The notes under the pieces: model-generated
Seen by the model: the letters and a program-made list of their open reading frames with translations, nothing else
Told to the model about the DNA's origin: nothing
The model's database searches: none
Made by a program: the position numbers and the translations under genes
Shown here: piece after piece, positions 24,561 through 32,346 of the stretch
Numbering within the stretch: position 1 is the first letter of the stretch
Layout of the letters: each line of letters opens with the position of its first letter
Source: Kallotenue papyrolyticum
GTDB lineage: Bacteria > Chloroflexota > Chloroflexia > Chloroflexales > Kallotenuaceae
Length of the DNA: 64,000 nucleotides
Reading direction: 5' to 3'
Assembly: GCF_000526415.1 (NCBI RefSeq)
Contig: NZ_JAGA01000002.1
Span: forward strand, 1,542,001 to 1,606,000

Positions 24561-25385
24561 CTAGGCCTCCTGATTCATGCGCTGCGTCATGAGCGTGCCG
24601 GTGGGTAGTGGTTCGCCGAGCAGCGCGGCGCGGATTGCCGTCTCCTCGGCGCCGAGCAGGACGACCTCCAGGTCGGGCTGTGCCTCGATCAACTGCCACA
24701 TCTGGTGTACCTTGGCGGCCATGCCGCCGGTGACATCCGTGCCGTGCGAGCCGCCTACCTGTTGCAGCACCGTGGCGATGTTGCCGGCGTCGATGCGTGG
24801 GATCAGCCGCGCCTGCGGATCGCTGCGCGGATCGGCGGTGAAGACGCCGCGTTCGCCCAGCAACACAATGCGCTGCGGTTTGAGCCGCGGCGCCAGGTAG
24901 GCGAAGAGCGCTTCGGTGGAGATGATCGCCGCGCCCTGAGCGCTATCCAGCACCACATCGCCATAGATCACCGGGGTGAGTGGCGCCGCGAGCATGCGTT
25001 CCAGTGCGGTGGTGGCCAGTTCGCGCAACGTGCCGGCGTGTGCCAGCGCCGAGGCCGAGGGTTGTACGCCCACAGCCTGGATGCCTGCCTCCAGCAGTGC
25101 GCCCACGACCAGCCGATTGAGGCGCCCCATCGCATCCGCTACGCGTGCGACGCCTTCCCAGCCCTGCGCGTCGTGGACGCCGTGGTGCGTGGCGTAGCGC
25201 GCGGCCCAGTAGTGGCCAAACGAGCCACCGCCGTGGCCGATCAGGAGCCGGAGCTGCCGCTCCTGGCGCAGACAGTCGGCCAGCGTGGCCGCCACGCGGC
25301 TGAGCAGCGCCGCATCGACCGCTTCCGGACGGGTTTTATCGGTTAGGATCGAACCGCCGAGTTTGACAAAGACCAATCGCCGCAT
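24561..25385 (-). CDS. ipk: Isopentenyl phosphate kinase
   Basis: The 274-residue amino acid kinase-fold enzyme should phosphorylate isopentenyl phosphate to isopentenyl diphosphate with ATP. The diagnostic sequence GHGGGSFGHYWA is present at about residues 50-61. Its final His58 corresponds to the catalytic His of archaeal IPKs, and Lys8 lies in FVKLGGSILTDK. The nucleotide-binding part GTDVTGGMAAKV is also intact. IPK is the last step of the alternative (decarboxylating) mevalonate pathway known from archaea and reported in Roseiflexus of the Chloroflexota. A glutamate kinase-like role is less likely given the GGGSFGH signature. Phytoene synthase lies 1 kb away on the same strand. Confidence 0.9.
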   Translation of the reverse strand: MRRLVFVKLGGSILTDKTRPEAVDAALLSRVAATLADCLRQERQLRLLIGHGGGSFGHYWAARYATHHGVHDAQGWEGVARVADAMGRLNRLVVGALLEAGIQAVGVQPSASALAHAGTLRELATTALERMLAAPLTPVIYGDVVLDSAQGAAIISTEALFAYLAPRLKPQRIVLLGERGVFTADPRSDPQARLIPRIDAGNIATVLQQVGGSHGTDVTGGMAAKVHQMWQLIEAQPDLEVVLLGAEETAIRAALLGEPLPTGTLMTQRMNQEA

Positions 25386-25494
25386 CGCCGGTCCAACGTA
25401 ACGATCGAGACAAACGCGTCGTTTATATCGTTAAGTTACTAGAGGCACGCAGACGCGCTTACGGATACGAGCTCCACTATAACACGAGAACAGT

Positions 25495-26244
25495 ATGATG
25501 CACACAGGAGCGAGGGTAGCGGCACAGACTGCAGCGGTGGTACCGCGCGAAGAGCGTTCGGCGGCAGCGACGAGCCATGAGATGGTGGAGGATGGGCCGG
25601 CATTAGGGCAGGCGCTCCGGCGCGTGTTGCTGATCGATCCGCAGGCGCTGGCCCGACAGCCCATTCGCGCGGCGCTGCACAACCACGCCGAGCTGACGCT
25701 GGTGGGCGAGGCAACCACGGTCGCCCAGGCGCTGCAGCTGGCGCAGGAGCTGGCGCCCCACATCGTGATCCTGACGCTGGGCCTGCCTGATGCTCAGGGC
25801 CAGGCCCTGATACAACGGCTGGCCGCACTGGTGCCGGACGCGCAGCTGGTGGTGCTGGCGCCCGCGGCGCAACAGGCGGCCATGATGGAAGCGTTGCGCG
25901 CCGGCGCGAGCGGCTACCTGACGCTGGACATCCCTCCCCAAGGGCTGGCGCGCGCGCTCAGCGGCGTCGCGCGGGGGGAAATGGCCATCCCGCGACGGAT
26001 CGCGGCCTGGGTCCTGGCCTATTTTCGGGAGGCGACGGTGGAGCGGGAGCAACTGCCCGAGTTGACCGCCCGCGAACGGGAGGTGGTCCAGTTGCTGGCG
26101 CAGGGCGCAACCGATCGCGAGATCGCCCAGCGGCTGGTGATTGCCGAATCGACTGCCAAGAAGCACGTGCAGCATATTCTGCGCAAATTGCGCGCGCGTA
26201 ACCGTGCCGAAGCGGTGGCCAAGTACCAGCGCCTGTGGCGCTAG
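25495..26244 (+). CDS. NarL/LuxR-family regulator with degenerate receiver
   Basis: The 249-residue protein has an extended N-terminus (about 40 residues), a receiver-like domain, and a LuxR-type helix-turn-helix (LTAREREVVQLLAQGATDREIAQRL, about 183-240). The receiver is disabled: the acidic pair is Asp48-Pro49, the acceptor Asp is Thr94 (VILTLGLPD) and the Lys position is replaced (GYLTLD). It likely acts without phosphorylation. The true start is unclear: no ribosome site precedes the ATG at 25495, and an in-frame ATG at 25582 is an alternative. It sits between ipk and crtB on the opposite strand, so control of isoprenoid genes is possible but unproven. Confidence 0.8.
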   Translation: MMHTGARVAAQTAAVVPREERSAAATSHEMVEDGPALGQALRRVLLIDPQALARQPIRAALHNHAELTLVGEATTVAQALQLAQELAPHIVILTLGLPDAQGQALIQRLAALVPDAQLVVLAPAAQQAAMMEALRAGASGYLTLDIPPQGLARALSGVARGEMAIPRRIAAWVLAYFREATVEREQLPELTAREREVVQLLAQGATDREIAQRLVIAESTAKKHVQHILRKLRARNRAEAVAKYQRLWR

Positions 26245-27212
26245 GCTATGTCATCCAAGCGTACGTCGCCGCGCCGCAGCCGGTACACGCGCCGGATAAT
26301 GCTGGGGAGCATGGCCAGCTTCTCGGCGGTCGATAGATGCGCCCGACGCGTCCACACGTTGTAATCGTTGGCTATGATCTTTCTGAGGATGCCACGGTAG
26401 AGCAGCGCGGCGGCAGCCACCGCGAGCTGACCATCGCGGTGCAACAGGGCGATGCCCGGCCAGCTGGCGCGATAGAGCGCTTCGGCGCGTGCGATTTCGA
26501 AGCGCATCAAGGCGCGAAAGCGGTGATCACGAACACCGGCCAGTACCTCCGCCTGACTCAACGCAAAGCGCCGCAGATCTTCCAGGGGGAGGTAGATGCG
26601 TCCGCGCCGCGCGTCCTCACCGATGTCGCGCAGAATATTGGTCAATTGCAGCGCCACGCCCAGCCGAATAGCATAGGCCTCGGCGCCTGGCGCGGAGCCG
26701 ATAATGCGCATCGAGAGCAGGCCCACCACCGAGGCGACACGGTAGCAATAGACCCATAGCTCCGCAAACGATTCGTAGCGTTGTGTCGTCAGATCCATGG
26801 CGATGCCGGCCAGCAGTTCGTCAACGAGCGTTGGCGGCAGACGGTAGCGCGTCACACTGTCGGCCCAGGCGATCAGCACGGGCTGATCGGCGGGCGGGGC
26901 GGACTGCTGCTGCCAAGCGATCCAGCGCGCCAGCGCGTTGGCCGGATCGGGATGGATATCGACCAGGTCGTCGCTGGTGCGGCAAAAGGCATACAACGCT
27001 TCCATGGCCATGCGCTTGGCGCGCGGCAACAAGCGGGTCGCCAGAAAAAAACTTTTGGAATGGTGGCGGGTAATGTCGCGGCAAACACGGTAGGCCTGCG
27101 CCAGCGAATAGGCAGGCATCGCGGCACTGCCCGGCAGTTCGACAGGCGGGAGCGTCGCCAGGTAGTCGCGGGCTGGTCGGACGATCAGCTGGGGATAGGG
27201 CTGCGCTTCCAT
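26241..27212 (-). CDS. crtB: Phytoene synthase (squalene/phytoene synthase family)
   Basis: The 323-residue enzyme should condense two geranylgeranyl diphosphates to phytoene, the first committed carotenoid step. Both Asp-rich substrate-Mg motifs are present: YAFCRTSDDLVD (Asp81-Asp85) and LTNILRDIGEDARRGRIYLP (Asp196-Asp200). Sequence around HSKSFFLATRLLP also fits. A squalene synthase of the HpnC/D type is an alternative that sequence inspection does not fully exclude. The start at 27212 is chosen from the beginning of conserved sequence; the ribosome site is weak, and translation could begin at the Met near residue 32. The gene lies downstream of the B12 photoreceptor-repressor gene on the same strand. 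Confidence 0.88.
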   Translation of the reverse strand: MEAQPYPQLIVRPARDYLATLPPVELPGSAAMPAYSLAQAYRVCRDITRHHSKSFFLATRLLPRAKRMAMEALYAFCRTSDDLVDIHPDPANALARWIAWQQQSAPPADQPVLIAWADSVTRYRLPPTLVDELLAGIAMDLTTQRYESFAELWVYCYRVASVVGLLSMRIIGSAPGAEAYAIRLGVALQLTNILRDIGEDARRGRIYLPLEDLRRFALSQAEVLAGVRDHRFRALMRFEIARAEALYRASWPGIALLHRDGQLAVAAAALLYRGILRKIIANDYNVWTRRAHLSTAEKLAMLPSIIRRVYRLRRGDVRLDDIA

Positions 27213-27382
27213 AGGCGCCTGCGCTTGGCTGAATGACGGGATCGATCGCGGCGTCAGACCGCCGCTGCTTCGCTGCTCGTGGCCGACAGCGCACCTGGTT
27301 GGACGGCAGCAGCGCGGCTTTGTGCCCCCACTCCTACCGCACTGTCCCGGGCTAACGAACCACCCCTGGTCGTCGCACATGC

Positions 27383-28312
27383 CTAGGCTCCACGCCGCTG
27401 CGCCAGCACTCCGCCAATCTGGTCAACAGCGGCGAGCGCGTGGTTCGAAAAGAGATGGATGCGCTCATCAATGGTGGCGGTGGCGCTGTGCCCCTGGCCA
27501 CCGATGCAGACGATCATCTCTGGATGGGCTGCCCGCACCTGCTGCGCCACAGTGATGGCGTGCTCAAATGTATGCGCTGTGGTGGCCGACAGGCAGAGCA
27601 CAGCCGGCTGGATCTGCGCAACGGCATCCAACAGGGCTTCGGCCGGTACGTCCGCGCCGAGAAAGACGACGCGATAGTTGCGCCGTACCAGCATCAACCC
27701 CAGCAGCAGCAAGCCCAGATCGTGGTGCTCGCCTGGCGCACAGGCGGCCAGGATCGTCGTGCGGCCATCGATGACGTCGTAGATGTTGAAGAGTGCCAGT
27801 AGCTTGCGGCGCAGGAACTGACTGGCAAAATGCTCTTGGGCCACCGAGGCTGCGCCACGGTGCCAGAGCTCGCCGATCTGCACCAGCGTCGGCTGGATGA
27901 TCTCCGTACAGACGCCTTCGACACTGTAGAGGGCGAAAGCTTCGCTCAACACGGTGTCGGCTTCGGGCGCGTCGAAGCGCAGCAGGGCCTGCAGCAATTC
28001 ATCAACCAGTTGCTGATGCGTGCGCGGCTGATCGCTTGCGCCACTGCGTTCCGTTTCGCTGCGCAGCAGCGCGATGGCTTGGCTGATGGTCAGCCCTTCG
28101 CTGGTGCGTTCGCGCAGCCAGCGGATCGTGGCAATATCGCGTTCGGAGTACAGGCGCTGGCCGCCGGCGCCGCGCTGCGGTGCGGGAATGCCGTAGCGGC
28201 GCTCCCAGGCGCGAAAAGTATCAGCGGGTACTCCCGTCTTACTCACGACCAGCCGCGTGTTGTAGAGCGGCGTGGTGGAGTAGTGCTGTAGCGATCGGGC
28301 GGTATGACTCAT
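27383..28312 (-). CDS. carH: CarH/LitR-type B12-dependent photoreceptor repressor
   Basis: The 309-residue regulator has an N-terminal MerR-type winged helix (VSKTGVPADTFRAWERRYG, about 23-90), a four-helix B12-cap domain and a Rossmann cobalamin-binding domain. The photoreceptor hallmark W-x9-EH is exact (Trp150, Glu160-His161), which distinguishes this group from methylcobalamin enzymes. The cobalt-ligand motif E-x-H-x2-G is present (Glu195, His197, Gly200). Known family members bind adenosylcobalamin, repress carotenoid genes as dark tetramers and dissociate in light. The crtB gene lies 170 nt downstream on the same strand. A near-consensus promoter stands about 70 nt upstream, with repeats at its -35, suggesting autoregulation. 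Confidence 0.92.
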   Translation of the reverse strand: MSHTARSLQHYSTTPLYNTRLVVSKTGVPADTFRAWERRYGIPAPQRGAGGQRLYSERDIATIRWLRERTSEGLTISQAIALLRSETERSGASDQPRTHQQLVDELLQALLRFDAPEADTVLSEAFALYSVEGVCTEIIQPTLVQIGELWHRGAASVAQEHFASQFLRRKLLALFNIYDVIDGRTTILAACAPGEHHDLGLLLLGLMLVRRNYRVVFLGADVPAEALLDAVAQIQPAVLCLSATTAHTFEHAITVAQQVRAAHPEMIVCIGGQGHSATATIDERIHLFSNHALAAVDQIGGVLAQRRGA

Positions 28313-28378
28313 GCTGCCGCTCCCGGCGGCCTGCGCGCGGCCGCTGTGAACAAACGCGCCAAGGGTTACCTAGGGAGG

Positions 28379-28407
28379 AGTATAGAGGGTTGCGGTTGCT
28401 GTGTCAA
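28379..28407 (-). promoter_or_regulatory. Near-consensus promoter of carH
   Basis: On the minus strand TTGACA (28402-28407) and TATACT (28379-28384) are exactly 17 nt apart, about 70 nt before the carH ATG. This is among the best promoters in the window, as expected for a gene that is held down by a repressor. Confidence 0.8.
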
Positions 28408-28434
28408 TAGTTTGCACAATCTTTGCCCGGCAAT
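28402..28434 (-). promoter_or_regulatory. Candidate CarH operator repeats over the -35 element
   Basis: On the minus strand the tetranucleotide ATTG occurs three times (ending plus-strand positions 28431, 28417 and 28405), spaced 14 and 12 nt. Two copies share a wider GCAAA-ATTG context, and the last overlaps TTGACA. Roughly one-turn-spaced direct repeats across the -35 resemble the operator arrangement of CarH-type repressors. The assignment is inference. Confidence 0.4.
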
Positions 28435-28510
28435 GGCAGGGGCAGAGGGGCGTGTTATAATGTGCGCAGCGCGGGACGGTCACGCGCCGATGGATGAGGA
28501 CGCCAAGCCC

Positions 28511-28768
28511 ATGAACGATTATCTCATCACCTTCTTTAGCCTGCTTTTTCAGGTGCTGTATATCGCCATTCTGGCGCGGATCATTTTGAGCTTTATCGAC
28601 GTGCAGGGCCAATGGCGCATCACGCACATCCTACACGAGATCACCGAGCCGATTCTGGCACCGATCCGCCGCGTGGTGCCGACGATCGGTATGTTCGATT
28701 TCAGTCCGCTGATCGCGATCCTGCTGCTCAACCTGTTGCAGCAACTGGTGCTGTCTGTGCTCGGCTAG
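28511..28768 (+). CDS. YggT family membrane protein
   Basis: The 85-residue protein has two hydrophobic helices (residues 5-26 and 62-83) and the family pattern YIAILARIILSFI, then EPILAPIRRVVPTIG, then DFSPLIAILLLN. YggT proteins are small inner-membrane proteins linked to osmotic stress or to cell-division and shape loci. The ATG at 28511 follows GAGGA; an in-frame ATG at 28490 is an alternative. A TATAAT at 28455-28460 may be its -10, though I see no good -35. It is divergent from carH and followed after 8 nt by the spermidine synthase-like gene. Confidence 0.85.
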   Translation: MNDYLITFFSLLFQVLYIAILARIILSFIDVQGQWRITHILHEITEPILAPIRRVVPTIGMFDFSPLIAILLLNLLQQLVLSVLG

Positions 28769-28776
28769 CGCCGGCG

Positions 28777-30423
28777 ATGGCTGCCGGGCCGGAAAGGCGG
28801 GTGCTCGCCGGGCAGCGCTATCTGCCGGTCGCCGTTTTTGCCGGTGGGGCTGCGGCCCTGAGCCTGGAGCTGACGGCTGCGCGCCTGTTGCAGCCCTTTT
28901 TTGGTTCGTCGAACCTGATCTGGGCTAATGTCATTGGCCTGACGTTGATCTACCTGACGCTCGGCGCCTACCTGGGCGGTCGGGTGGCCGATCGTCGGCC
29001 GGAGCGCTGCCTGCCGGCGCGGCTGTTGCTCTGGGCCGGCCTGACGCTCATGCCGGTGCCGCTGCTGGCCCGGCCACTGTTGCTGTGGTCGGTGTCGGCT
29101 TTCAGCTCGTACTCGGCAGGCGTGTTCGTCGGCTCGTTGTTTGGTGTGCTGGCATTATTCTCAGCGCCGCTGATTCTGCTGGGGATGGTCACGCCCGTGG
29201 CGCTCCGGCTGAGTCTGCGCGAGGTGCGCGCCGCCGGCAGCACCGCGGGCAACCTATCGGCGCTGGCGACGCTGGGGTCAATCGCGGGCACGTTTCTGCC
29301 GGTCCTGGTCCTGATCCCGCTGGTAGGCACCCGGCTGACACTGGCGCTCGTGGCGCTGGTGCTGGTCGTGCTGGGCGCGGTCGGCGTCCGTCAGCGCCGC
29401 GCCTGGCTGGCCGTGGTGCTGGCCCTGGCGCTGATGGCGGCCATCCGCCTGGGGCTTGCCATCCGTCCGCCCTTCTGCCAGGGGTGTGAGGCGCTCTACG
29501 AAACCGAGAGCCGCTACAACTACATCCAGGTGGCGCGGGCCAACACTGGGCCACAGCGCAGCCCGCAGCTCCGATTGATCCTCAACGAAGGGCAGGCGAT
29601 CCATTCGGTGTACAACACGCGCTACGGCGCGACACGCGATCCCGTCGATTTGATCACCGGCGGACCGTGGGATTTTTTTCATGTCGCGCCCTATCTGTAT
29701 CGCGACCGGCATCCGGACGAGGTGGACAGCCTGCTGTTGATCGGCGCGGCTGCCGGCACGATCCCCAAGCAGTTTCTGGCCTGGTATGGTTGGGATGCGC
29801 GCGTTGATGCGGTCGAGATCGATCCGGTGATCGTCGAGGTGGGGCGCCGCTTCTTTGCCATGGATGATCCGCCTGCGCCCAACTATCGGATCATCGTAGC
29901 CGATGGTCGGGTGTTTTTGCGTCAGGCGCGCAGCACCTACGACCTGATCGGCGTCGATGCCTATCAGCAGCCGTATATCCCATTTCACCTGACGACGCGG
30001 GAGTTTTTCAGCGAGGCGCGGGCGCGGCTGACGGCGCGCGGCGTGGTGGTGGTCAATGCCGGGCGCGAGGGCACGGATGAGCGGCTGGCACGCGCGCTGG
30101 CGAGCACCATGCGCAGCGTGTTTCCCCAGGTCTTTCTGTTGGATGTGCCGGCGGGCGGCAATGTGCTGCTGATCGGGGTCAACCAGCCGGTCGGCGATGG
30201 GGTGGCCCATTTTCGGGCCAATGCGCGGCGCATGCGGGGCTCGATCCTCGGCTGGTTGATGGATCAAGCGCTGGCGCAGCCCGCGCAGCGCTCGCTGCGT
30301 GAATGGACGGCACGGGACGCGGCGGCGTACCGGCCCTTCACCGATGACTGGGCGCCGGTCGAGGCATTGATCGACCGCATGATTGTGCAGGCGGTGCAGG
30401 CCGCCAGGGATCGGCGGCCATGA
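28777..30423 (+). CDS. Fused MFS-like membrane/spermidine synthase-like protein
   Basis: The 548-residue protein combines an N-terminal membrane part of about seven to eight helices (residues 15-235) with a cytoplasmic class I methyltransferase-fold domain of spermidine synthase type. Landmarks are LLLIGAAAGTIPKQFL (nucleotide-binding loop), VDAVEIDPVIVEVGRRFF and YDLIGVDAYQQPYIPFHLTTREFF. Such fusions are common in environmental bacteria; aminopropyl transfer is presumed from family, but the substrate may differ because the membrane half is an integral part. The gene begins 8 nt after yggT and overlaps the next gene by 4 nt. Confidence 0.85.
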   Translation: MAAGPERRVLAGQRYLPVAVFAGGAAALSLELTAARLLQPFFGSSNLIWANVIGLTLIYLTLGAYLGGRVADRRPERCLPARLLLWAGLTLMPVPLLARPLLLWSVSAFSSYSAGVFVGSLFGVLALFSAPLILLGMVTPVALRLSLREVRAAGSTAGNLSALATLGSIAGTFLPVLVLIPLVGTRLTLALVALVLVVLGAVGVRQRRAWLAVVLALALMAAIRLGLAIRPPFCQGCEALYETESRYNYIQVARANTGPQRSPQLRLILNEGQAIHSVYNTRYGATRDPVDLITGGPWDFFHVAPYLYRDRHPDEVDSLLLIGAAAGTIPKQFLAWYGWDARVDAVEIDPVIVEVGRRFFAMDDPPAPNYRIIVADGRVFLRQARSTYDLIGVDAYQQPYIPFHLTTREFFSEARARLTARGVVVVNAGREGTDERLARALASTMRSVFPQVFLLDVPAGGNVLLIGVNQPVGDGVAHFRANARRMRGSILGWLMDQALAQPAQRSLREWTARDAAAYRPFTDDWAPVEALIDRMIVQAVQAARDRRP

Positions 30424-30848
30424 GCCCTCAGTCCGGGCAGGGCTCAGGTGGCGCCCGCCGCCGGCCACGCGGGGTGATCGTCATTGCGCTGCTGCTGGCA
30501 AGTGGTGCGTTGATGACCGGTGCGGTGGCCCTGGCGCCCGCTGCAACGCTGGCAGCCTTTGGACTGCCGCGCTCGCTGCTGATCGTTAGTGCGCTGCTCA
30601 CCGCCGTGCTGGCCTATGGTCTGGTGCGCTTGCGGCGCTGGGCCTGGGCGGCTATGCTCTCGTTTGTAGCCATCAACGCTTGCTTTCTGCTGGCGCGCGC
30701 GCTGCTCAGCGGCGTTGTGCCCGTTGGCGGCTTGGCACTGCTGCTGGCGGTGGGGACCTATCTGCTCCTGCCGGGCGTGCGCGCCGCCTTCTGGGGCGCG
30801 CATTGGTGTGTGCCGCCGTCAGCACCGGCCAACGAGGAGGAAGCATGA
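30420..30848 (+). CDS. Hypothetical four-helix membrane protein
   Basis: The 142-residue protein has a basic N-terminus (GARRRPRG) and about four hydrophobic helices spread across residues 18-125. Its ATG overlaps the stop of the spermidine synthase-like gene, and its own stop overlaps the ATG of the thioesterase gene, so the three are translationally coupled. I recognise no family; a subunit or accessory role in this operon is inferred from coupling only. Confidence 0.7.
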   Translation: MSPQSGQGSGGARRRPRGVIVIALLLASGALMTGAVALAPAATLAAFGLPRSLLIVSALLTAVLAYGLVRLRRWAWAAMLSFVAINACFLLARALLSGVVPVGGLALLLAVGTYLLLPGVRAAFWGAHWCVPPSAPANEEEA

Positions 30849-31336
30849 CAACGATGTCGGCGATCCAGGATCTGCTGCCGCACAACCACTGCTGGGGCTG
30901 CGGTCCGGAGAATGCGCAGGGCTTGCGCATCAAAAGCTACTGGCAGGGCGACGCAGCAATCTGTACCTTTCGGCCGCAGCCCTACCACGCCGCCGGCCCG
31001 ACGCACGTGCTTAACGGCGGGATCATCGCCACGCTGATCGACTGCCATGCGGTCTGCACGGCGATCGCCGCTGCCTATCAGGCCGAGGGGCGTCCGCTGG
31101 GCAGCGAGCCGTTGATCTGGTATGTGACCGGCAGCTTGCAGGTGACCTATGTGCAACCTACGCCGCTGGCGGCGGAGGTGATACTCCGGGCGCGGGTGAT
31201 CGAGCAGCAGGGTCGCAAAAGCCGTGTGCTGTGTCAACTCTTCGCCGGCGATCAGGAAACGGCGCGCGGCGAGGTGCTGGCGATTCGCGTTCCACCAGCT
31301 TGGCACGCACCGCATCTCGCCAGTGGAGTGCATTGA
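30845..31336 (+). CDS. PaaI-type hotdog-fold thioesterase
   Basis: The 163-residue protein has the hotdog thioesterase pattern: HNHCWGCGPENAQGLRI near the N-terminus, then HVLNGGIIATLIDCHAV, which carries the helix with the catalytic acidic residue (Asp), and a beta sheet including GSLQVTYVQPTPL. It would hydrolyse an acyl-CoA; the acyl group is unknown. The start overlaps the preceding stop, with GAGGAGGAAGC as ribosome site inside the upstream gene. It is the last gene of a run from yggT at 28511. Confidence 0.85.
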   Translation: MTTMSAIQDLLPHNHCWGCGPENAQGLRIKSYWQGDAAICTFRPQPYHAAGPTHVLNGGIIATLIDCHAVCTAIAAAYQAEGRPLGSEPLIWYVTGSLQVTYVQPTPLAAEVILRARVIEQQGRKSRVLCQLFAGDQETARGEVLAIRVPPAWHAPHLASGVH

Positions 31337-31348
31337 GGGCGGGCTGCT

Positions 31349-32344
31349 TCACGCGTCGTGGGCCAAGCGCGCCGCGTAGCGCGCCGGTTCGGTTAGAAAC
31401 AGATCGCGACAGGCCGGCGAACAGAAGCGGTAGAGCGCACCCGCGTATGTGACGCTGATTGCCTCCGGCCCGACGGGCATATCGCAGATTGGATCGCGCC
31501 CGCCATAGCCGGGGTAGGGCAACCGCACCGTCAGGCGCGTGCCCTGGCCGGGCGCGCTCTCGATCGTCAAGCTGCCGCCGGCTAGTTGGGCGCGCTCCTG
31601 CATGCTGAGCAGCCCGAAATGGCCGCGCGCGGCCTCGCCCGTAGCCGGCGGCTTGAAGCCGCGCCCGTCGTCGGCGATGATCGCCTCCAGGCTGTCAGGC
31701 CCGTAGTGCAAGGCGATGGTGACCTGGCTGGCCTGCGCGTGCTGTTGGGCGTTGCGCAGCGCTTCCTGGACGATGCGAAACAGCGCCAGCTCGCTTTGGG
31801 GCTCGAGGCGGCGCGGCTGGCCCGCGGTGGTGATGGTGATCGCGGGTATGCTCTCGGCGTTGCGGCGGATCAGCAGCTCGATCGCCGGCAAGAGGCCCAG
31901 CTCCTCCAGCGCGGGCGGCCGCAGGTCGCCGATCATTGCGCGCACGGCCTGCACCAGGGCGGTGATCTCGGCACGCAGGGCGTTCAGCCGTTCGTGGGCG
32001 GCCGCCACATCGCGCGTCAGCAGCCGTTGCGCGCGTTCGACGCCCTGGCCCAGCGCGACCAGCCGCTGCACGGTATCGTCGTGCAGTTCGCGCGCCAGCC
32101 GCCCGCGCTCGGCCTCCTGGGCGGTGGTCAGCGCGGCGATGTAGTCCTGCATGCCGAGTTGGGCCTGCTGTACGTGCGCACCGAGCACATCCATGGCGCG
32201 GCGCAGGTCTTCTACATCGCGATCGCCGCCTACGGGCCGGCCCAGGGCGCTGAAGTCGCCGCGGGTCATCGCTTCGGCGCGCCGGCGCAACTCGCGCAGC
32301 GCGCGGGTGTGGGCATCGCGACGCCAGGGTGGACGACGGCGCAT
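31349..32344 (-). CDS. NarL-type sensor histidine kinase with C-terminal YHS domain
   Basis: The 331-residue kinase has no predicted transmembrane helix. A HAMP-like/coiled N-terminus (about 15-75) leads to a HisKA_3 dimerisation helix with phosphoacceptor His88 (ERGRLARELHDD), a HATPase with IADDGRGF and the G2 region HFGLLSMQERAQLAGG, and then a fused YHS domain (about 283-326; DPICDMPVGPEAI, YRFCSPACRDLF) with Cys287, Cys308 and Cys312. YHS domains bind metal in copper ATPases and related proteins, so the kinase may sense a metal or redox state in the cytoplasm. It starts 2 nt after its cognate response regulator gene. Confidence 0.9.
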   Translation of the reverse strand: MRRRPPWRRDAHTRALRELRRRAEAMTRGDFSALGRPVGGDRDVEDLRRAMDVLGAHVQQAQLGMQDYIAALTTAQEAERGRLARELHDDTVQRLVALGQGVERAQRLLTRDVAAAHERLNALRAEITALVQAVRAMIGDLRPPALEELGLLPAIELLIRRNAESIPAITITTAGQPRRLEPQSELALFRIVQEALRNAQQHAQASQVTIALHYGPDSLEAIIADDGRGFKPPATGEAARGHFGLLSMQERAQLAGGSLTIESAPGQGTRLTVRLPYPGYGGRDPICDMPVGPEAISVTYAGALYRFCSPACRDLFLTEPARYAARLAHDA

Positions 32345-32346
32345 AG

